A stretch of DNA of 64,000 bases from Lentisphaeraceae bacterium. GTDB taxonomy: Bacteria; Verrucomicrobiota; Lentisphaeria; Lentisphaerales; Lentisphaeraceae. The stretch spans positions 1 through 64,000 of the forward strand of contig JAJPOQ010000080.1 in the NCBI GenBank assembly GCA_021232515.1, read 5' to 3'. A program made the position numbers and the translations under genes. This document shows, one piece after another, positions 52,725 to 61,920 of this stretch; the stretch's first letter is position 1, and the number at the start of each line of letters is the position of its first letter. The notes beneath the pieces were generated by a model that saw only the letters and a list, made by a program, of their open reading frames with translations, was not told the origin of the DNA and ran no database searches.

Positions 52725-53369
52725 GTGCGCCGAGCATGGCGCGTGATGCTTTAATGCATCGTTTTAGTTCACTTGGTGGTGGCTGGATGACTTGGTGGTG
52801 AAAGTCCACTATCGGCCCAATAAGGGGAACGATTAACTGAGCTGCAAGTGTGTCCACCGTGAGGAGGAATCTGAAGGAAGCAGTAAGCAAAGCACTGGCC
52901 TGAGGAACAGAAACCGTATATGAGGCAGTTATAGTGGGAGAGGTATCAATCACTGCCAAAGCCCAATACTTATACAGAAGCTATAGCTGTAAATACGGCA
53001 GGCATATGTGTGAAGGTCACGCGTCTTACCTCGGGAGGTATATGTGCCTGCTCTTGGCTACATATGCTGTGAAGTATATGGATGGGATCATAGAAGTCAG
53101 CCGATGCCATATTAGGCTTGTTACCGCAAGCTGAAGGATTGAACCTGTATGATATGAATGCAGAAGCTCTTTTGGTCTTTAGAGCAGATGTCCGAAAGGA
53201 ACCTTTAAAGTTGGATGTAGCAGACAGTATCTGTGAGATAACGCTGGGTGCTTAGTAAAGATTATACGACTTCAATGTGTAATGAAGTCATACAGGAACC
53301 GCCGTGGTACGGAACCGTATGCCCGGTGGTGTGAGAGGTCGGCGAGAGAAATCTCGCCTCCTACTCAAT
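52725..53369 (+). mobile_element. ORF-less group II intron (645 bp)
   Basis: The element begins GTGCGCCGAG, a group II 5' end, and ends CCTACTCAAT. Domain V lies near 53297-53331: ACCGCCG pairs with CGGTGGT and an inner stem TACG/CGTA carries a tetraloop. Domain VI lies at 53333-53366: GGCGAGA pairs with TCTCGCC around GAAA, and the outer helix leaves A53363 unpaired, seven bases from the 3' end, where the branch-point A belongs. The conserved domain I stretch (GAGGAGGAATCTGAAGGAAG) is present. GGCCCAA (52814-52820) can pair with the upstream exon TTGGGTT (52718-52724), defining EBS1/IBS1 and the 5' border. No reverse transcriptase ORF remains, so splicing or movement would need a maturase supplied elsewhere. 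Confidence 0.88.
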
Positions 53370-53417
53370 TCTAGCTTACCGAGATGCATATTTGCATCCC
53401 AGTTATTCAAATAGCTA

Positions 53418-55349
53418 TTAGAAAACTCTAAAGATATGAGCGACCTGCTGCGTAGGGTTAAGTGAGACGAAGTTGTTCTCACCGTTCCAGTGATAGACTG
53501 CATCTGACAATAAATCATGAACTTTATAGTTCTCTGGAAGGTCAAATTGCCAGAAAGGGAAGCTCGTAGTTCCACTCTGTTCATTTTCAGGATCTAAGTT
53601 TACTACGATGAGTAGTAAGTTCCCGTCCTGAAACTTGCTGTACATGATGAGTTTATCATTTGTAACTTCGTGGAACTTAAGGTTGCCAACTTTTTGTAGA
53701 GCTTGGTTAGTTCTACGAATCTGATTCAATTGAGTTACAAGTGGAGCAATAGAACTTGGATCGTCGTAGTTTCTCACTTTAAATTCGTATTTTTCAGAAT
53801 CTAAAAGTTCGTCTTTGTAGCCAACAGGAACATTTTCACAAAGTTCATAGCCAGAGTACATGCCATAAACAGGGGAGAGTGTTGTTGCCAATGCTAGACG
53901 GATTTTAAACATCTCTGGTTTGGCCCAGTGTAGATACTTTGGATGAATATCTGGAGTTGTCGTAAAGACGTTGCAAAGCATGTAGTCTTTGACGTCAGTA
54001 TTATTTAGATAGTCAAAGTATTCTGTGAGTTCTTCTTTTGTCTCACGCCATGTGAAGTAGCCATATGACTGATGGTAGCCAATCTTTGCTAAGCTTTCCA
54101 TAACTCTAGGTTTTGTGAATGCTTCAGAAAGGAAAATGACATCTGGGTATTTTTTTAAGACTTCAGCAATACACCATTCCCAAAATTGAATTGGTTTGGT
54201 ATGTGGATTGTCTACTCTGAAGGTCTTAACTCCATGAGAAGCCCAGAAGAGAATGATATTTCGTATTTCTTTCCAAAGGTTATCTTTATCTTCGCACTCA
54301 AAGTTAAGAGGGTAGATGTCTTCGTATTTCTTTGGAGGGTTCTCTGCAAACTTAATAGAGCCGTCTGGACGACGATAAAACCAATCTGGATGCTCTTGGA
54401 GATATGGGTGGTCTGGAGAACAGTTCAAGGCAAAGTCGAGAGCTATTTCCATGTCATACTCAGCGCACTTTTTAACAAGCTTATCGAAGTCTTTTAAAGT
54501 ACCCAACTCAGGATGTATAGAGAAGTGCCCACCAGTTTCATCGCCAATCGCGTAAGGACTGCCAGGGTCGCCTTCAAGTGCAACTAGAGCATTGTTCTTG
54601 CCTTTGCGTTTTGTATGGCCGATAGGGTGGATTGGAGTGAAATATAGAACATTGAACCCCATGTCGTTGATATATGGTAGAAGGTTTTCGACATCTTTAA
54701 ATGTTCCTGATTGACCTTCAATTTTCCCTGCAGAGCGAGGGAATAGCTCATACCAAGAAGCATACTCGGTAGCAAGACGGTCGACTCTGACTTTGTAGAT
54801 CTCAGACTCACCTGTATCAAAACAATCTTTGTCAGGGTACTCGCCAGCAAAAGCAATAGTAGCGTCACTTAAGAGTATCTCAGACTTATCTTCATTTACG
54901 AGTATACTTTGAACTTCATTGATGAGTTTGTTGAATTCTGGATGGCGCTTTTTAGGTGCTCTATTTTTACAAGCTTCGAGAAGTTGTGTGCCAGCGATAA
55001 GGTCACTGGTTAAATCTTCCCCAGCGTCGCGCTTTTTGATTGTGTCATGAGCCCAGTTTTCATAGTGGTCTGTGTATCCAAAGACTTGGAACTCTTTAGT
55101 GCCGATGCTATCTGGAGTGAACGATGTAGAGTAGAAGTCCAAACCGCCATTTTCGCATGGCATAGGTTGCTCTGACCAGCGTTTTTTGCCTTCATCTCTG
55201 ACTTTGAGAATAAGTTTTATAGCGTCGTGGCCATGTCTGAATGCTTCACATGTTACTTGAACTTGAGAGCCTAAGCGGCTTTTTGCTGGGTATTTTCCGC
55301 CATCAACAGAAGGCGTGATATTTTGGATAAGGATAGATTGGTATTGCAT
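53418..55349 (-). CDS. glgE: GH13 maltosyltransferase, GlgE-like
   Basis: The 643-residue protein resembles alpha-1,4-glucan:maltose-1-phosphate maltosyltransferase, which extends glycogen from maltose-1-phosphate. It has the GlgE N-terminal domain (about 1-180), then a GH13 barrel with YFTPIHPIGHTKRKGKNN, the nucleophile region TFRVDNPHTKPIQFWEW and the acid region VIFLSEAFTKPRVM, and a C-terminal beta domain. The start at ATG 55349 aligns with the family; the longer frame upstream is probably not translated. It lies 31 bases after a Ser/Thr kinase gene on the same strand. No treS or maltokinase is in the window. Confidence 0.88.
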   Translation of the reverse strand: MQYQSILIQNITPSVDGGKYPAKSRLGSQVQVTCEAFRHGHDAIKLILKVRDEGKKRWSEQPMPCENGGLDFYSTSFTPDSIGTKEFQVFGYTDHYENWAHDTIKKRDAGEDLTSDLIAGTQLLEACKNRAPKKRHPEFNKLINEVQSILVNEDKSEILLSDATIAFAGEYPDKDCFDTGESEIYKVRVDRLATEYASWYELFPRSAGKIEGQSGTFKDVENLLPYINDMGFNVLYFTPIHPIGHTKRKGKNNALVALEGDPGSPYAIGDETGGHFSIHPELGTLKDFDKLVKKCAEYDMEIALDFALNCSPDHPYLQEHPDWFYRRPDGSIKFAENPPKKYEDIYPLNFECEDKDNLWKEIRNIILFWASHGVKTFRVDNPHTKPIQFWEWCIAEVLKKYPDVIFLSEAFTKPRVMESLAKIGYHQSYGYFTWRETKEELTEYFDYLNNTDVKDYMLCNVFTTTPDIHPKYLHWAKPEMFKIRLALATTLSPVYGMYSGYELCENVPVGYKDELLDSEKYEFKVRNYDDPSSIAPLVTQLNQIRRTNQALQKVGNLKFHEVTNDKLIMYSKFQDGNLLLIVVNLDPENEQSGTTSFPFWQFDLPENYKVHDLLSDAVYHWNGENNFVSLNPTQQVAHIFRVF

Positions 55350-55380
55350 AATTCTATTCTCTGAAATTTTTTTAGTTGGA

Positions 55381-57705
55381 TTAGTTCCCGTCTGTAGAAA
55401 AGATGTCTCTGCCAATGATTTTGTTGATACGCAGGGCGAGATCACTGAAGGTAGAGACTTTTGAACATTGGCTGTAGAGTTTTAGTGCTACATCTTCTGC
55501 TTTTAGTTTATCGGAAGATTCTATTAAGCGCTCAAGATAATTTAGTCTTTCTTCAACATAAGTTTTAGCATAACCGAGGACTCGTATATCGTTGTTACGA
55601 AGTTCATACGCATAATTGAAGTCAAGGGCTGAAACAGCATATGCAGCGCCATTGACTGGCTTTATCTGTAAGCTTTTACAAATGAGTTCATATATCCTTA
55701 TAAAATCTTCACAGTCTTCGTCAGTAAGTTTGATTAAGGTACCAGCAGCAGTTTCAAGTTCTGCTGTTTGAGGATAAACTCTCTCAATAGTAACTACGCG
55801 TCCATTTATCTCGAGAGTTGTATCTTTCAGTTCGGTAAGATTGAGTTCAACTGTATTCCAGACTTTTTCGGCTTCGGCAATAAAACGGTTTTGTCTTAGG
55901 AACCATTTATTGTAAGCACCGCTGTATTCTCTAGAGCTGTCATCTACATATTTTTGGGCAGTTTGAAACTTTCTCGTTGCTAGTAGTTTCAGTATCTCTA
56001 GTCGATGAAGATGTGTTTCCTTTTCCCAGAGTTTTTGAAGTAATTGCATGTCGTCTGAGATAGCTTTTGCATATGAAAATGTTTGGTTCTTCACAATTGT
56101 CGTGACTGTTTCGTTATCACTTTCAAGATTTTGTTTATTTCTAGCTTCAGTTAGCAGTGCTTCTAGATTTTTAATTTTATCTTGTATGAGTTCGTCATTG
56201 CGACCTTTAAGAAGAGTGAGTCGACGATTGTTTTGTTTGAGTTCTTCAAGCTTTTTATTGATTTCGCGGATCTCAAGATCTTTTTTCTCTTGTGTTTGCT
56301 TTAAGTAACGGTTTTTGATTTCGAGTAAGCGGTTACGAGCGTAGTAGTCTTTTTTGTTGAGAGTACCTTCCGTTTCCATTGAAAGTAATTCGTCTGTTTG
56401 TTCCAAAACTTCTTCGATGTCAACTTTGCTTTGATCAATTGACTCGATGAAAGTTTGAGTTCGGGTGTAAAAAGCACTTTCACTATCACCACCAAACATA
56501 AAGCCGATAACAATTGCACCGATAACAGCACAAGCGGCAAATAAGTTACTCATGAAAATGGTTGCTAATGACTTAGGTTCATCAGAAGCGGAATAGCTTG
56601 TCGTGAGTGAAGATGTCCCAGAGCTAAGTGGTTTTATCTTACGGCGAGGAAGCTGTTTGGTACTATTAACTTGTGTATCTTTCGCAGAACCCTTTCGTTG
56701 TGGGGTCATGTTTTTAAATTCGTACCTATTAAAAGATAGAGTATGAACACTTGGTATATGGGCACCACTGGAATTTATTTTCTGTCTAGTGCTGTAGATT
56801 TCGTGAAGTAACTTGTCGTGGTCATCTTGGCGTTCTTCGCGATTTTTACTCATCATCTTACGAAGTAGTTTTTTAACTTCGTTTGGTAGATCTACGACTT
56901 TATCTGGGAAATCAACTTTATCTTGGATGTGCTGACGAGCCAGTTCTCTCACATTTGGAGAATCAAACGGGAGTTGCCCAGTAATAGAGTGAAATAAACA
57001 AACCCCAAGACTGTAGATGTCGGCACGGCAATCCATAGCTTGCTTGGTGAACTGCTCTGGATTCATATATGCTGGAGTACCTGAAACCTCGGTAACATTT
57101 TCAAGCTCAACAGCGGTTCGAGCAAGACCCATGTCTGTTAGCTTAACGTGACCGTCTGAAGTAAGCATGATGTTGTCAGGCTTTATATCACGGTGAATTA
57201 ATTGTTCTTGAGTCCATGCGAAGTGAAGACCTTCCGCAACTTGCTGAATGATATTTAAGGCTTCATCAACCATGAGGCGAGTGTCATTGTCCAATCTATC
57301 GCCTAAAGTTAGGCCCTCGACATACTCCATAGCGAGGAATAAGTCACCTTCATCTTCTCCAAAAGCATAAGCTTGAACAAGGTTAGTATGGGTAAGGCGA
57401 GATGCAGCTCTAGCTTCACGCTGGAACTCCATACGGAACTTCGGGTCAACTGAAAATTTGCGGGATAAGACTTTAAGTGCGACTTCACGCTCTAAACTTA
57501 TCTGTTTGGCGAGGTAAACAGTACCCATGCCACCAGTACCAAGAACTCTGTCAATCACAAAGTCACCGCCGATCACACGACCACGGTCAAAAGCTTTTTT
57601 TGGAACTACAATGTTTTTATTGCAGTTTGAACAATTTATAGACTCTCCAAGTTGGACGTTGGAGATGTTGTATGTAGAAAGGCACAGTACACACTGAAAT
57701 TTCAC
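55381..57705 (-). CDS. Zinc-ribbon membrane Ser/Thr protein kinase
   Basis: The 774-residue protein starts with a zinc ribbon (CVLCLSTYNI and CSNCNKNIVVP), a hallmark of kinases in this phylum. A Hanks-type kinase follows (about 45-310, with LGTGGMGTVYLA, the ATP-binding Lys in VALKVL, IHRDIKPDNIM, TDMGLAR and GTPAYMNPEQ). One membrane helix (about 383-405) is followed by a long extracytoplasmic coiled-coil region (about 410-520) and a helical C-terminus with no recognised sensor. It could phosphorylate cytoplasmic targets in response to envelope signals. It probably shares a transcript with glgE. Confidence 0.9.
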   Translation of the reverse strand: MKFQCVLCLSTYNISNVQLGESINCSNCNKNIVVPKKAFDRGRVIGGDFVIDRVLGTGGMGTVYLAKQISLEREVALKVLSRKFSVDPKFRMEFQREARAASRLTHTNLVQAYAFGEDEGDLFLAMEYVEGLTLGDRLDNDTRLMVDEALNIIQQVAEGLHFAWTQEQLIHRDIKPDNIMLTSDGHVKLTDMGLARTAVELENVTEVSGTPAYMNPEQFTKQAMDCRADIYSLGVCLFHSITGQLPFDSPNVRELARQHIQDKVDFPDKVVDLPNEVKKLLRKMMSKNREERQDDHDKLLHEIYSTRQKINSSGAHIPSVHTLSFNRYEFKNMTPQRKGSAKDTQVNSTKQLPRRKIKPLSSGTSSLTTSYSASDEPKSLATIFMSNLFAACAVIGAIVIGFMFGGDSESAFYTRTQTFIESIDQSKVDIEEVLEQTDELLSMETEGTLNKKDYYARNRLLEIKNRYLKQTQEKKDLEIREINKKLEELKQNNRRLTLLKGRNDELIQDKIKNLEALLTEARNKQNLESDNETVTTIVKNQTFSYAKAISDDMQLLQKLWEKETHLHRLEILKLLATRKFQTAQKYVDDSSREYSGAYNKWFLRQNRFIAEAEKVWNTVELNLTELKDTTLEINGRVVTIERVYPQTAELETAAGTLIKLTDEDCEDFIRIYELICKSLQIKPVNGAAYAVSALDFNYAYELRNNDIRVLGYAKTYVEERLNYLERLIESSDKLKAEDVALKLYSQCSKVSTFSDLALRINKIIGRDIFSTDGN

Positions 57706-57823
57706 GAAATACCCTTCTGCTTTTTGATTCCCATATAACCTTCTGTATCAGATGAATTTATTCTTCAATACAATGACTTCTCTTTAGCATATTGCCAGTA
57801 TGTCAAAATGTTGGTAACTAAGA

Positions 57824-58933
57824 TTAAATAAAAATAAATGCTTCGGCAACAGAATCGGCAAAAAGTAGGCCTTGTTCTGTAGGTTTTAGAGAGTTGTTGT
57901 CTTCGTAAATGAGCTCAGATTTTATGAGATCTTGGAAGATGTCTGAAAACTCTGTGAGTGTGTTTAAACCACAAATGTTTTCAAGTTCTGTTTTTTGCCA
58001 TCCATCAACAGTTCTAAAACCAAATGAAATGACTTCACCAGCTCTGTCTTTAGCAGGTATCTCATCTATCTCTGGAGCATGACCTGCAATCCATTTTTCT
58101 AGATCTCGTATTTGGCTCCATCTTTTTTCGCCATCGTAGGAAGTGGCGGCCGGACCGATTCCTAGATAAGATTTGCCTTTCCAGATGTCGTAGTTGTGTT
58201 TACAGTGCTTGCCGGGTTTTGAATAATTTGAGATCTCATAGCGGCGAAGGTCTTTTGTACTCAGCATTTCAGCAGTCAGGTCATACATGTCTACAGCAAG
58301 TTCATCATCGACGGAGGAAAACTTTTCTGCAAGGACAGTGTCTTCTTCAAGTATGAGCGAATAGGCGGAGTAGTGTGGCAGATTGTAGCTTAAAGCAGTT
58401 TCAAGGTCATACTGCCAATCTTCTATTTCTTGACCGGGAACACCATAGATAAGGTCGATGTTTATATTCTCAAAGCCGATGTTGAGTGCAGAATTTAAAG
58501 CTTGATCTAGCTGAGACTTTGAAGTTCGGCGACCTAGTACACTGCGAGTTTTCCTTGTCGTTGACTGAGCTCCAAAGCTAAGTCGGTTAACTCCAGAGTC
58601 ACGTAGAAGTTTTAACTTATCATCTGTAATGGAACTTGGGTTACACTCTACCGAAAACTCGTAGTCGCCTCTTAGAGTAACATGATCATTTACAGACTTA
58701 AGAAAATACTTCATTTCTGGGATAGTTAATTGAGAAGGCGTGCCACCACCGACAAAAATAGATTGAAGATTGACTAAGGAGTTTGAAGCATCCTTGAGTT
58801 GTGAGTTAATCAACCCAAGGTAAGATGTACGAGTAGAGTTCTCGTTATTAACAACAGAGTATAAGTTACAGTAGTCGCAGATATTTTGACAAAAGGGAAC
58901 GTGTAAGTAGAGCGAGTGGTAGGGATTTACCAT
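57824..58933 (-). CDS. hemW: HemW-like radical SAM protein
   Basis: The 369-residue protein has the radical-SAM cluster motif CxxxCxxC at Cys15, Cys19 and Cys22 (YLHVPFCQNICDYCN), the FVGGGTPSQL motif, and SVECNPSSI, DLIYGVPGQ and YEISNYSKPG. These match HemW, the heme chaperone formerly annotated as an oxygen-independent coproporphyrinogen oxidase. The extra Cys of true HemN is absent (CDYCN). It is the second gene of a pair with the small FtsB-like gene, 9 bases apart. Confidence 0.9.
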   Translation of the reverse strand: MVNPYHSLYLHVPFCQNICDYCNLYSVVNNENSTRTSYLGLINSQLKDASNSLVNLQSIFVGGGTPSQLTIPEMKYFLKSVNDHVTLRGDYEFSVECNPSSITDDKLKLLRDSGVNRLSFGAQSTTRKTRSVLGRRTSKSQLDQALNSALNIGFENINIDLIYGVPGQEIEDWQYDLETALSYNLPHYSAYSLILEEDTVLAEKFSSVDDELAVDMYDLTAEMLSTKDLRRYEISNYSKPGKHCKHNYDIWKGKSYLGIGPAATSYDGEKRWSQIRDLEKWIAGHAPEIDEIPAKDRAGEVISFGFRTVDGWQKTELENICGLNTLTEFSDIFQDLIKSELIYEDNNSLKPTEQGLLFADSVAEAFIFI

Positions 58934-58942
58934 AAAGTAAGA

Positions 58943-59251
58943 TTAATCTTCTAAAAGATCTCTCAATTTATCTTCATCAGTAAACTTGTAGACTCTCTCT
59001 CCTGGACGACAAAGACCAAACTTTTCACGGGCGACTTTGTCAATAGCAGCAGGGTTACGGTGGAGGTCATCGATAAGTATTCTTTTTTTATCGATTTCCT
59101 TACGCTGTTTGAGTAAAGCCAACTCGGTTGAATCTAATTGGGATTTCAAATCTTGATTCTGTTGATACATAGGCACAATGTAGTAGGCGCCAACAGAAGT
59201 GCTGACGATAAATAAAAGCGCTATTAAAAACTTAGACACAGACTTAACCAA
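58943..59251 (-). CDS. FtsB/DivIC-like septum protein
   Basis: The 102-residue protein has one N-terminal membrane helix (about 7-27), a leucine-zipper-like coiled coil (about 30-65), and the family tail AAIDKVAREKFGLCRPGERVYKF, typical of FtsB/DivIC septum-formation proteins that bridge FtsL and FtsQ. The start is a TTG at 59251; a GTG four codons downstream is also possible. It is divergent from the next gene, so 59252-59356 carries promoters in both directions. Confidence 0.85.
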   Translation of the reverse strand: MVKSVSKFLIALLFIVSTSVGAYYIVPMYQQNQDLKSQLDSTELALLKQRKEIDKKRILIDDLHRNPAAIDKVAREKFGLCRPGERVYKFTDEDKLRDLLED

Positions 59252-59356
59252 AATTTAATGAGTTGGGGAAATTATATTAAAAGATATAGCCTCTTTGCAA
59301 CTTGACAAATTTAGACTAACAAAAATTTTATGGTTTAAACTAAAAAAAGTGATAAA

Positions 59357-60034
59357 ATGCTAGGTTTTTTACGATTTCTCTTATCCTTACCTATATATAT
59401 AGTGGGCTTAGGCTTAGCTCATGCTTTGTTTTTATTGAATTATGGGTTTGATAATAAGATCACAAATTCCTTTGTTATCGGCTTTGTTGTAGGTTTAATA
59501 CTTTTTAATTTTATTTGTCGATTCAAACCAGTTTATATTTTTGGTCATGAACTAGCTCATTGGATATTCGCAAAAATTTTCATGAAAGAGACTCAAAACT
59601 TCACAGTAGGGAAGCATGGTGGTTCGGTGCAAGTGAGGGATCCAAATGTTTGGGTTGTGTTGGCACCGTATTTTTATCCAACATTTACTGTTTTGTGGTT
59701 ACCTAGCTGGTTTATTTTTTCTTACTTTAAAAATGACTTTGCTTATGGACCTGAAGTTTTCTTTGCGATTTTGGGCTTATCTTGGGCATATCATATAGTT
59801 TTGACACTTTTTGCATTAAAATTTGAGCAAAGTGACATCGAAAAGTGTGGACGACCTCTCTCCTTTAGTATAATATTTACACTGAATATGCTATTTATTT
59901 TTATATTTCTGTCATTAGTGACAGATGGATTGCTTAATGGGTTTTCAATTTTTGTCGACACTTTGAAGGAAGATATGTCAGCATCGTTGAATCTTGCTAA
60001 AATTTGCTTGTCGAAGATTCGAGCATTATTTTAG
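59357..60034 (+). CDS. Membrane protein with HExxH motif, M50-like
   Basis: The 225-residue protein has about five hydrophobic helices. Its third region reads IFGHELAHWIFAKIFMKE, an HExxH zinc motif at the edge of a helix, as in site-2 proteases and related membrane metallopeptidases. A second metal ligand (N/D-x-x-P-G in classical S2P) is not obvious. It precedes the sigma factor gene, with a terminator between. An M50-like intramembrane protease or a metal-binding remnant are both possible. Confidence 0.6.
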   Translation: MLGFLRFLLSLPIYIVGLGLAHALFLLNYGFDNKITNSFVIGFVVGLILFNFICRFKPVYIFGHELAHWIFAKIFMKETQNFTVGKHGGSVQVRDPNVWVVLAPYFYPTFTVLWLPSWFIFSYFKNDFAYGPEVFFAILGLSWAYHIVLTLFALKFEQSDIEKCGRPLSFSIIFTLNMLFIFIFLSLVTDGLLNGFSIFVDTLKEDMSASLNLAKICLSKIRALF

Positions 60035-60046
60035 AGTGATTCGTGT

Positions 60047-60070
60047 AAATGCGTAGGAACGCATTTTTTT
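60047..60070 (+). terminator. Intrinsic terminator
   Basis: AAATGCGT (60047-60054) and ACGCATTT (60059-60066) form a perfect 8-bp stem around a 4-base loop, followed by TTTT. It lies 13 bases after the stop of the HExxH membrane protein gene and separates it from the sigma factor gene. Confidence 0.85.
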
Positions 60071-60237
60071 AAATAATATGCAGTTTCATACCTTGTCTTT
60101 CCGGGGAACTAAAGTAGAATTAATCCCTTTTGAAGAGAGGAAAAACTGGAAATTTCAGGCATAAAACAGTAGCCTGAGCTAATAATTTTTGTTAAATCTG
60201 TTATAAAGTATAGAATTTTAAAGGATCTAAATTTTCT

Positions 60238-61062
60238 ATGGATTCTAAGAGCGATGCAATCCGCAATTATATGTACAATATCAGTGATATATCACTGGTA
60301 ACGAAGGAAGAGGAAGTTGAATTAGCTGCCTCAATTAAAGCGGGTTGTGAAAAAGCACGAGAAAAGCTAATTGTTTCAAACTTGAGACTGGTCGTTAAAA
60401 TCGCCCATGATTTCAAGGGCCTTGGCTTGCCTTTATCAGACCTTATTTCAGAAGGTAATATCGGCTTAATGCGTGCAGTTGAAAAATTTGACCCGGCTAA
60501 AGGTGCTAAATTTAGTTCATATGCCGCATGGTGGATCAAACAGTCGATGAGACGTGGTCTTGCCAATCAAAGTAGAACAATTCGTATACCAGTTCAATCA
60601 GCTGGTAAAATAAATAAGATCCGTAATGCACGTCTGGAACTTAAAGAAAAGTTAATGCGCGAGCCTACTGAGGCTGAAATCGCAGATTACCTAGACTTTA
60701 GTAAAAGAACAGTTGCTGGCTTAAGTACTGTTGGTGGCTCTACTATCTCACTTCAAGCGAAGTTGCAAGATGGTGAAGACGGTGAGATCCAAGATATCGT
60801 TGCAGATAAAGGTTCTCATACTCCAAGTGATATTATCGGTGAAGCTGAGTCGATCAGCTGTATGATGAAATTTATGGTTCTGTTGACAGACCGTGAAAAG
60901 CTAGTTCTCGAACTTCGTTTCGGTCTTCTTTCTGGTCGTCCTAAAACTCTTGAAGAGGTATCTCAGGCTATCGGCCGTACAAGAGAAAGGGTTCGTCAGA
61001 TTCAGAATCAAGCGTTGAAAAAACTGCGCGATAGAATGAATGAAGAGAATCTTTTAAACTAA
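60238..61062 (+). CDS. Sigma-70 family RNA polymerase sigma factor (RpoS/RpoH-like)
   Basis: The 274-residue protein has a short region 1.2, region 2 (REKLIVSNLRLVVKIAHDF, then the region 2.4 stretch FSSYAAWWIKQSMRRGL), region 3 (PTEAEIADYL) and region 4 (LTDREKLVLELRFGL, then the recognition helix TLEEVSQAIGRTRERVRQIQ). The absence of a long region 1.1 and its length fit a group 2/3 alternative factor rather than the housekeeping sigma. It is monocistronic, followed by its own terminator. Confidence 0.9.
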   Translation: MDSKSDAIRNYMYNISDISLVTKEEEVELAASIKAGCEKAREKLIVSNLRLVVKIAHDFKGLGLPLSDLISEGNIGLMRAVEKFDPAKGAKFSSYAAWWIKQSMRRGLANQSRTIRIPVQSAGKINKIRNARLELKEKLMREPTEAEIADYLDFSKRTVAGLSTVGGSTISLQAKLQDGEDGEIQDIVADKGSHTPSDIIGEAESISCMMKFMVLLTDREKLVLELRFGLLSGRPKTLEEVSQAIGRTRERVRQIQNQALKKLRDRMNEENLLN

Positions 61063-61085
61063 GATTTCTTTACAGTCAATTTCTT

Positions 61086-61111
61086 AAAGCTCCTTCGGGA
61101 GCTTTTTTTTT
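61086..61111 (+). terminator. Intrinsic terminator of the sigma factor gene
   Basis: AAAGCTCC (61086-61093) and GGAGCTTT (61098-61105) form a perfect 8-bp stem with a stable TTCG loop, followed by a T run. It is positioned just before the convergent SGNH-like gene. Confidence 0.92.
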
Positions 61112-61113
61112 GC

Positions 61114-61920
61114 TTATTTTACATTGCGCTTGAGGTATGATTGATAATCTTTGTAGATCTTTGCAGCGACTTTTTGCAAGTAAGTAGCTTCACCACGGCT
61201 TATGCTCTTAAGACCTAGTTGTTTTTGGCCAATAGTGTGGAGCCTAGTCATAGTTTGAATAAGTACAGCAGCTGCTAGGTAGCTACCTTGAGGAGAAGGA
61301 GAAATAAGGTCTTCTCGATAAAGGTTGATTTTAGATTCATTCTTTTTTGCTGTTATAAAAGCAGATCCGACGGGTGCTAGTTTAACTTTATTTTCTAAAG
61401 CTATAGCATGGTGAATTTTAAAAATTTCAGTGTTCGTTTCTTTAGAGTAGTTTGCAGCCCATGGCATAAATAAAATGACTTGAGTTTTCTTTTCTCGAAA
61501 CTTCTGTATGAGCTTTGCTGCATTTGCTCTGTATTCATCCGTATAAGCAGTCGCTTTGTCGGCATTTCCTTGAATGATGGCAATATCCCATGAGTACTTT
61601 TCATAAACTTGATCAATCTGCGTTAAAGCTAGGTGTTCTTTGAAACTAAAATCCTTACCAATAATTGTTGCGGCGAGAATATTGTAGGGAGTTGGTAATT
61701 GGGCCCCTTGATACTGGAAAACTTGATTTAAGCTATTTGCTTGAGAATGTTGATTCCCAACAAAAAGGACATTTTTCTCAATAAGCTTCATTTCTTTAGG
61801 CTTATTGGTTTTACGAGTGACACTTTTTGTGCCGCCGCGCCCAGATGTATCGATATTTAACTGAGCATGAGTGAAATTTAGGAACATAAACATGGATAGA
61901 AGGCAGAGTGACTTTTTCAT
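61114..61920 (-). CDS. Secreted SGNH/DUF4886-like protein with lost catalytic residues
   Basis: The 268-residue protein has a signal peptide (about 1-19, ending THAQ) and a fold opening VLFVGNQHSQANSL, then WDIAIIQGNAD and VILFMPWAA, which follow the order of SGNH/DUF4886 hydrolases. However, the Ser nucleophile (usually GNS) is Gln, and the usual DxxH pair reads DLISPSPQGSYL, with Ser in place of His. The protein therefore probably binds rather than hydrolyses its ligand. The family call rests on motif order only. Confidence 0.65.
   Translation of the reverse strand: MKKSLCLLSMFMFLNFTHAQLNIDTSGRGGTKSVTRKTNKPKEMKLIEKNVLFVGNQHSQANSLNQVFQYQGAQLPTPYNILAATIIGKDFSFKEHLALTQIDQVYEKYSWDIAIIQGNADKATAYTDEYRANAAKLIQKFREKKTQVILFMPWAANYSKETNTEIFKIHHAIALENKVKLAPVGSAFITAKKNESKINLYREDLISPSPQGSYLAAAVLIQTMTRLHTIGQKQLGLKSISRGEATYLQKVAAKIYKDYQSYLKRNVK

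Noticed and set aside
52684-53134. Two frames of 66-91 codons within the group II intron
   Set aside because: They overlap conserved intron RNA domains and show no reverse transcriptase motifs.
53288-53584. 98-codon minus-strand frame across the intron 3' end
   Set aside because: It spans domain V/VI RNA and the end of the glgE-like gene in another frame.
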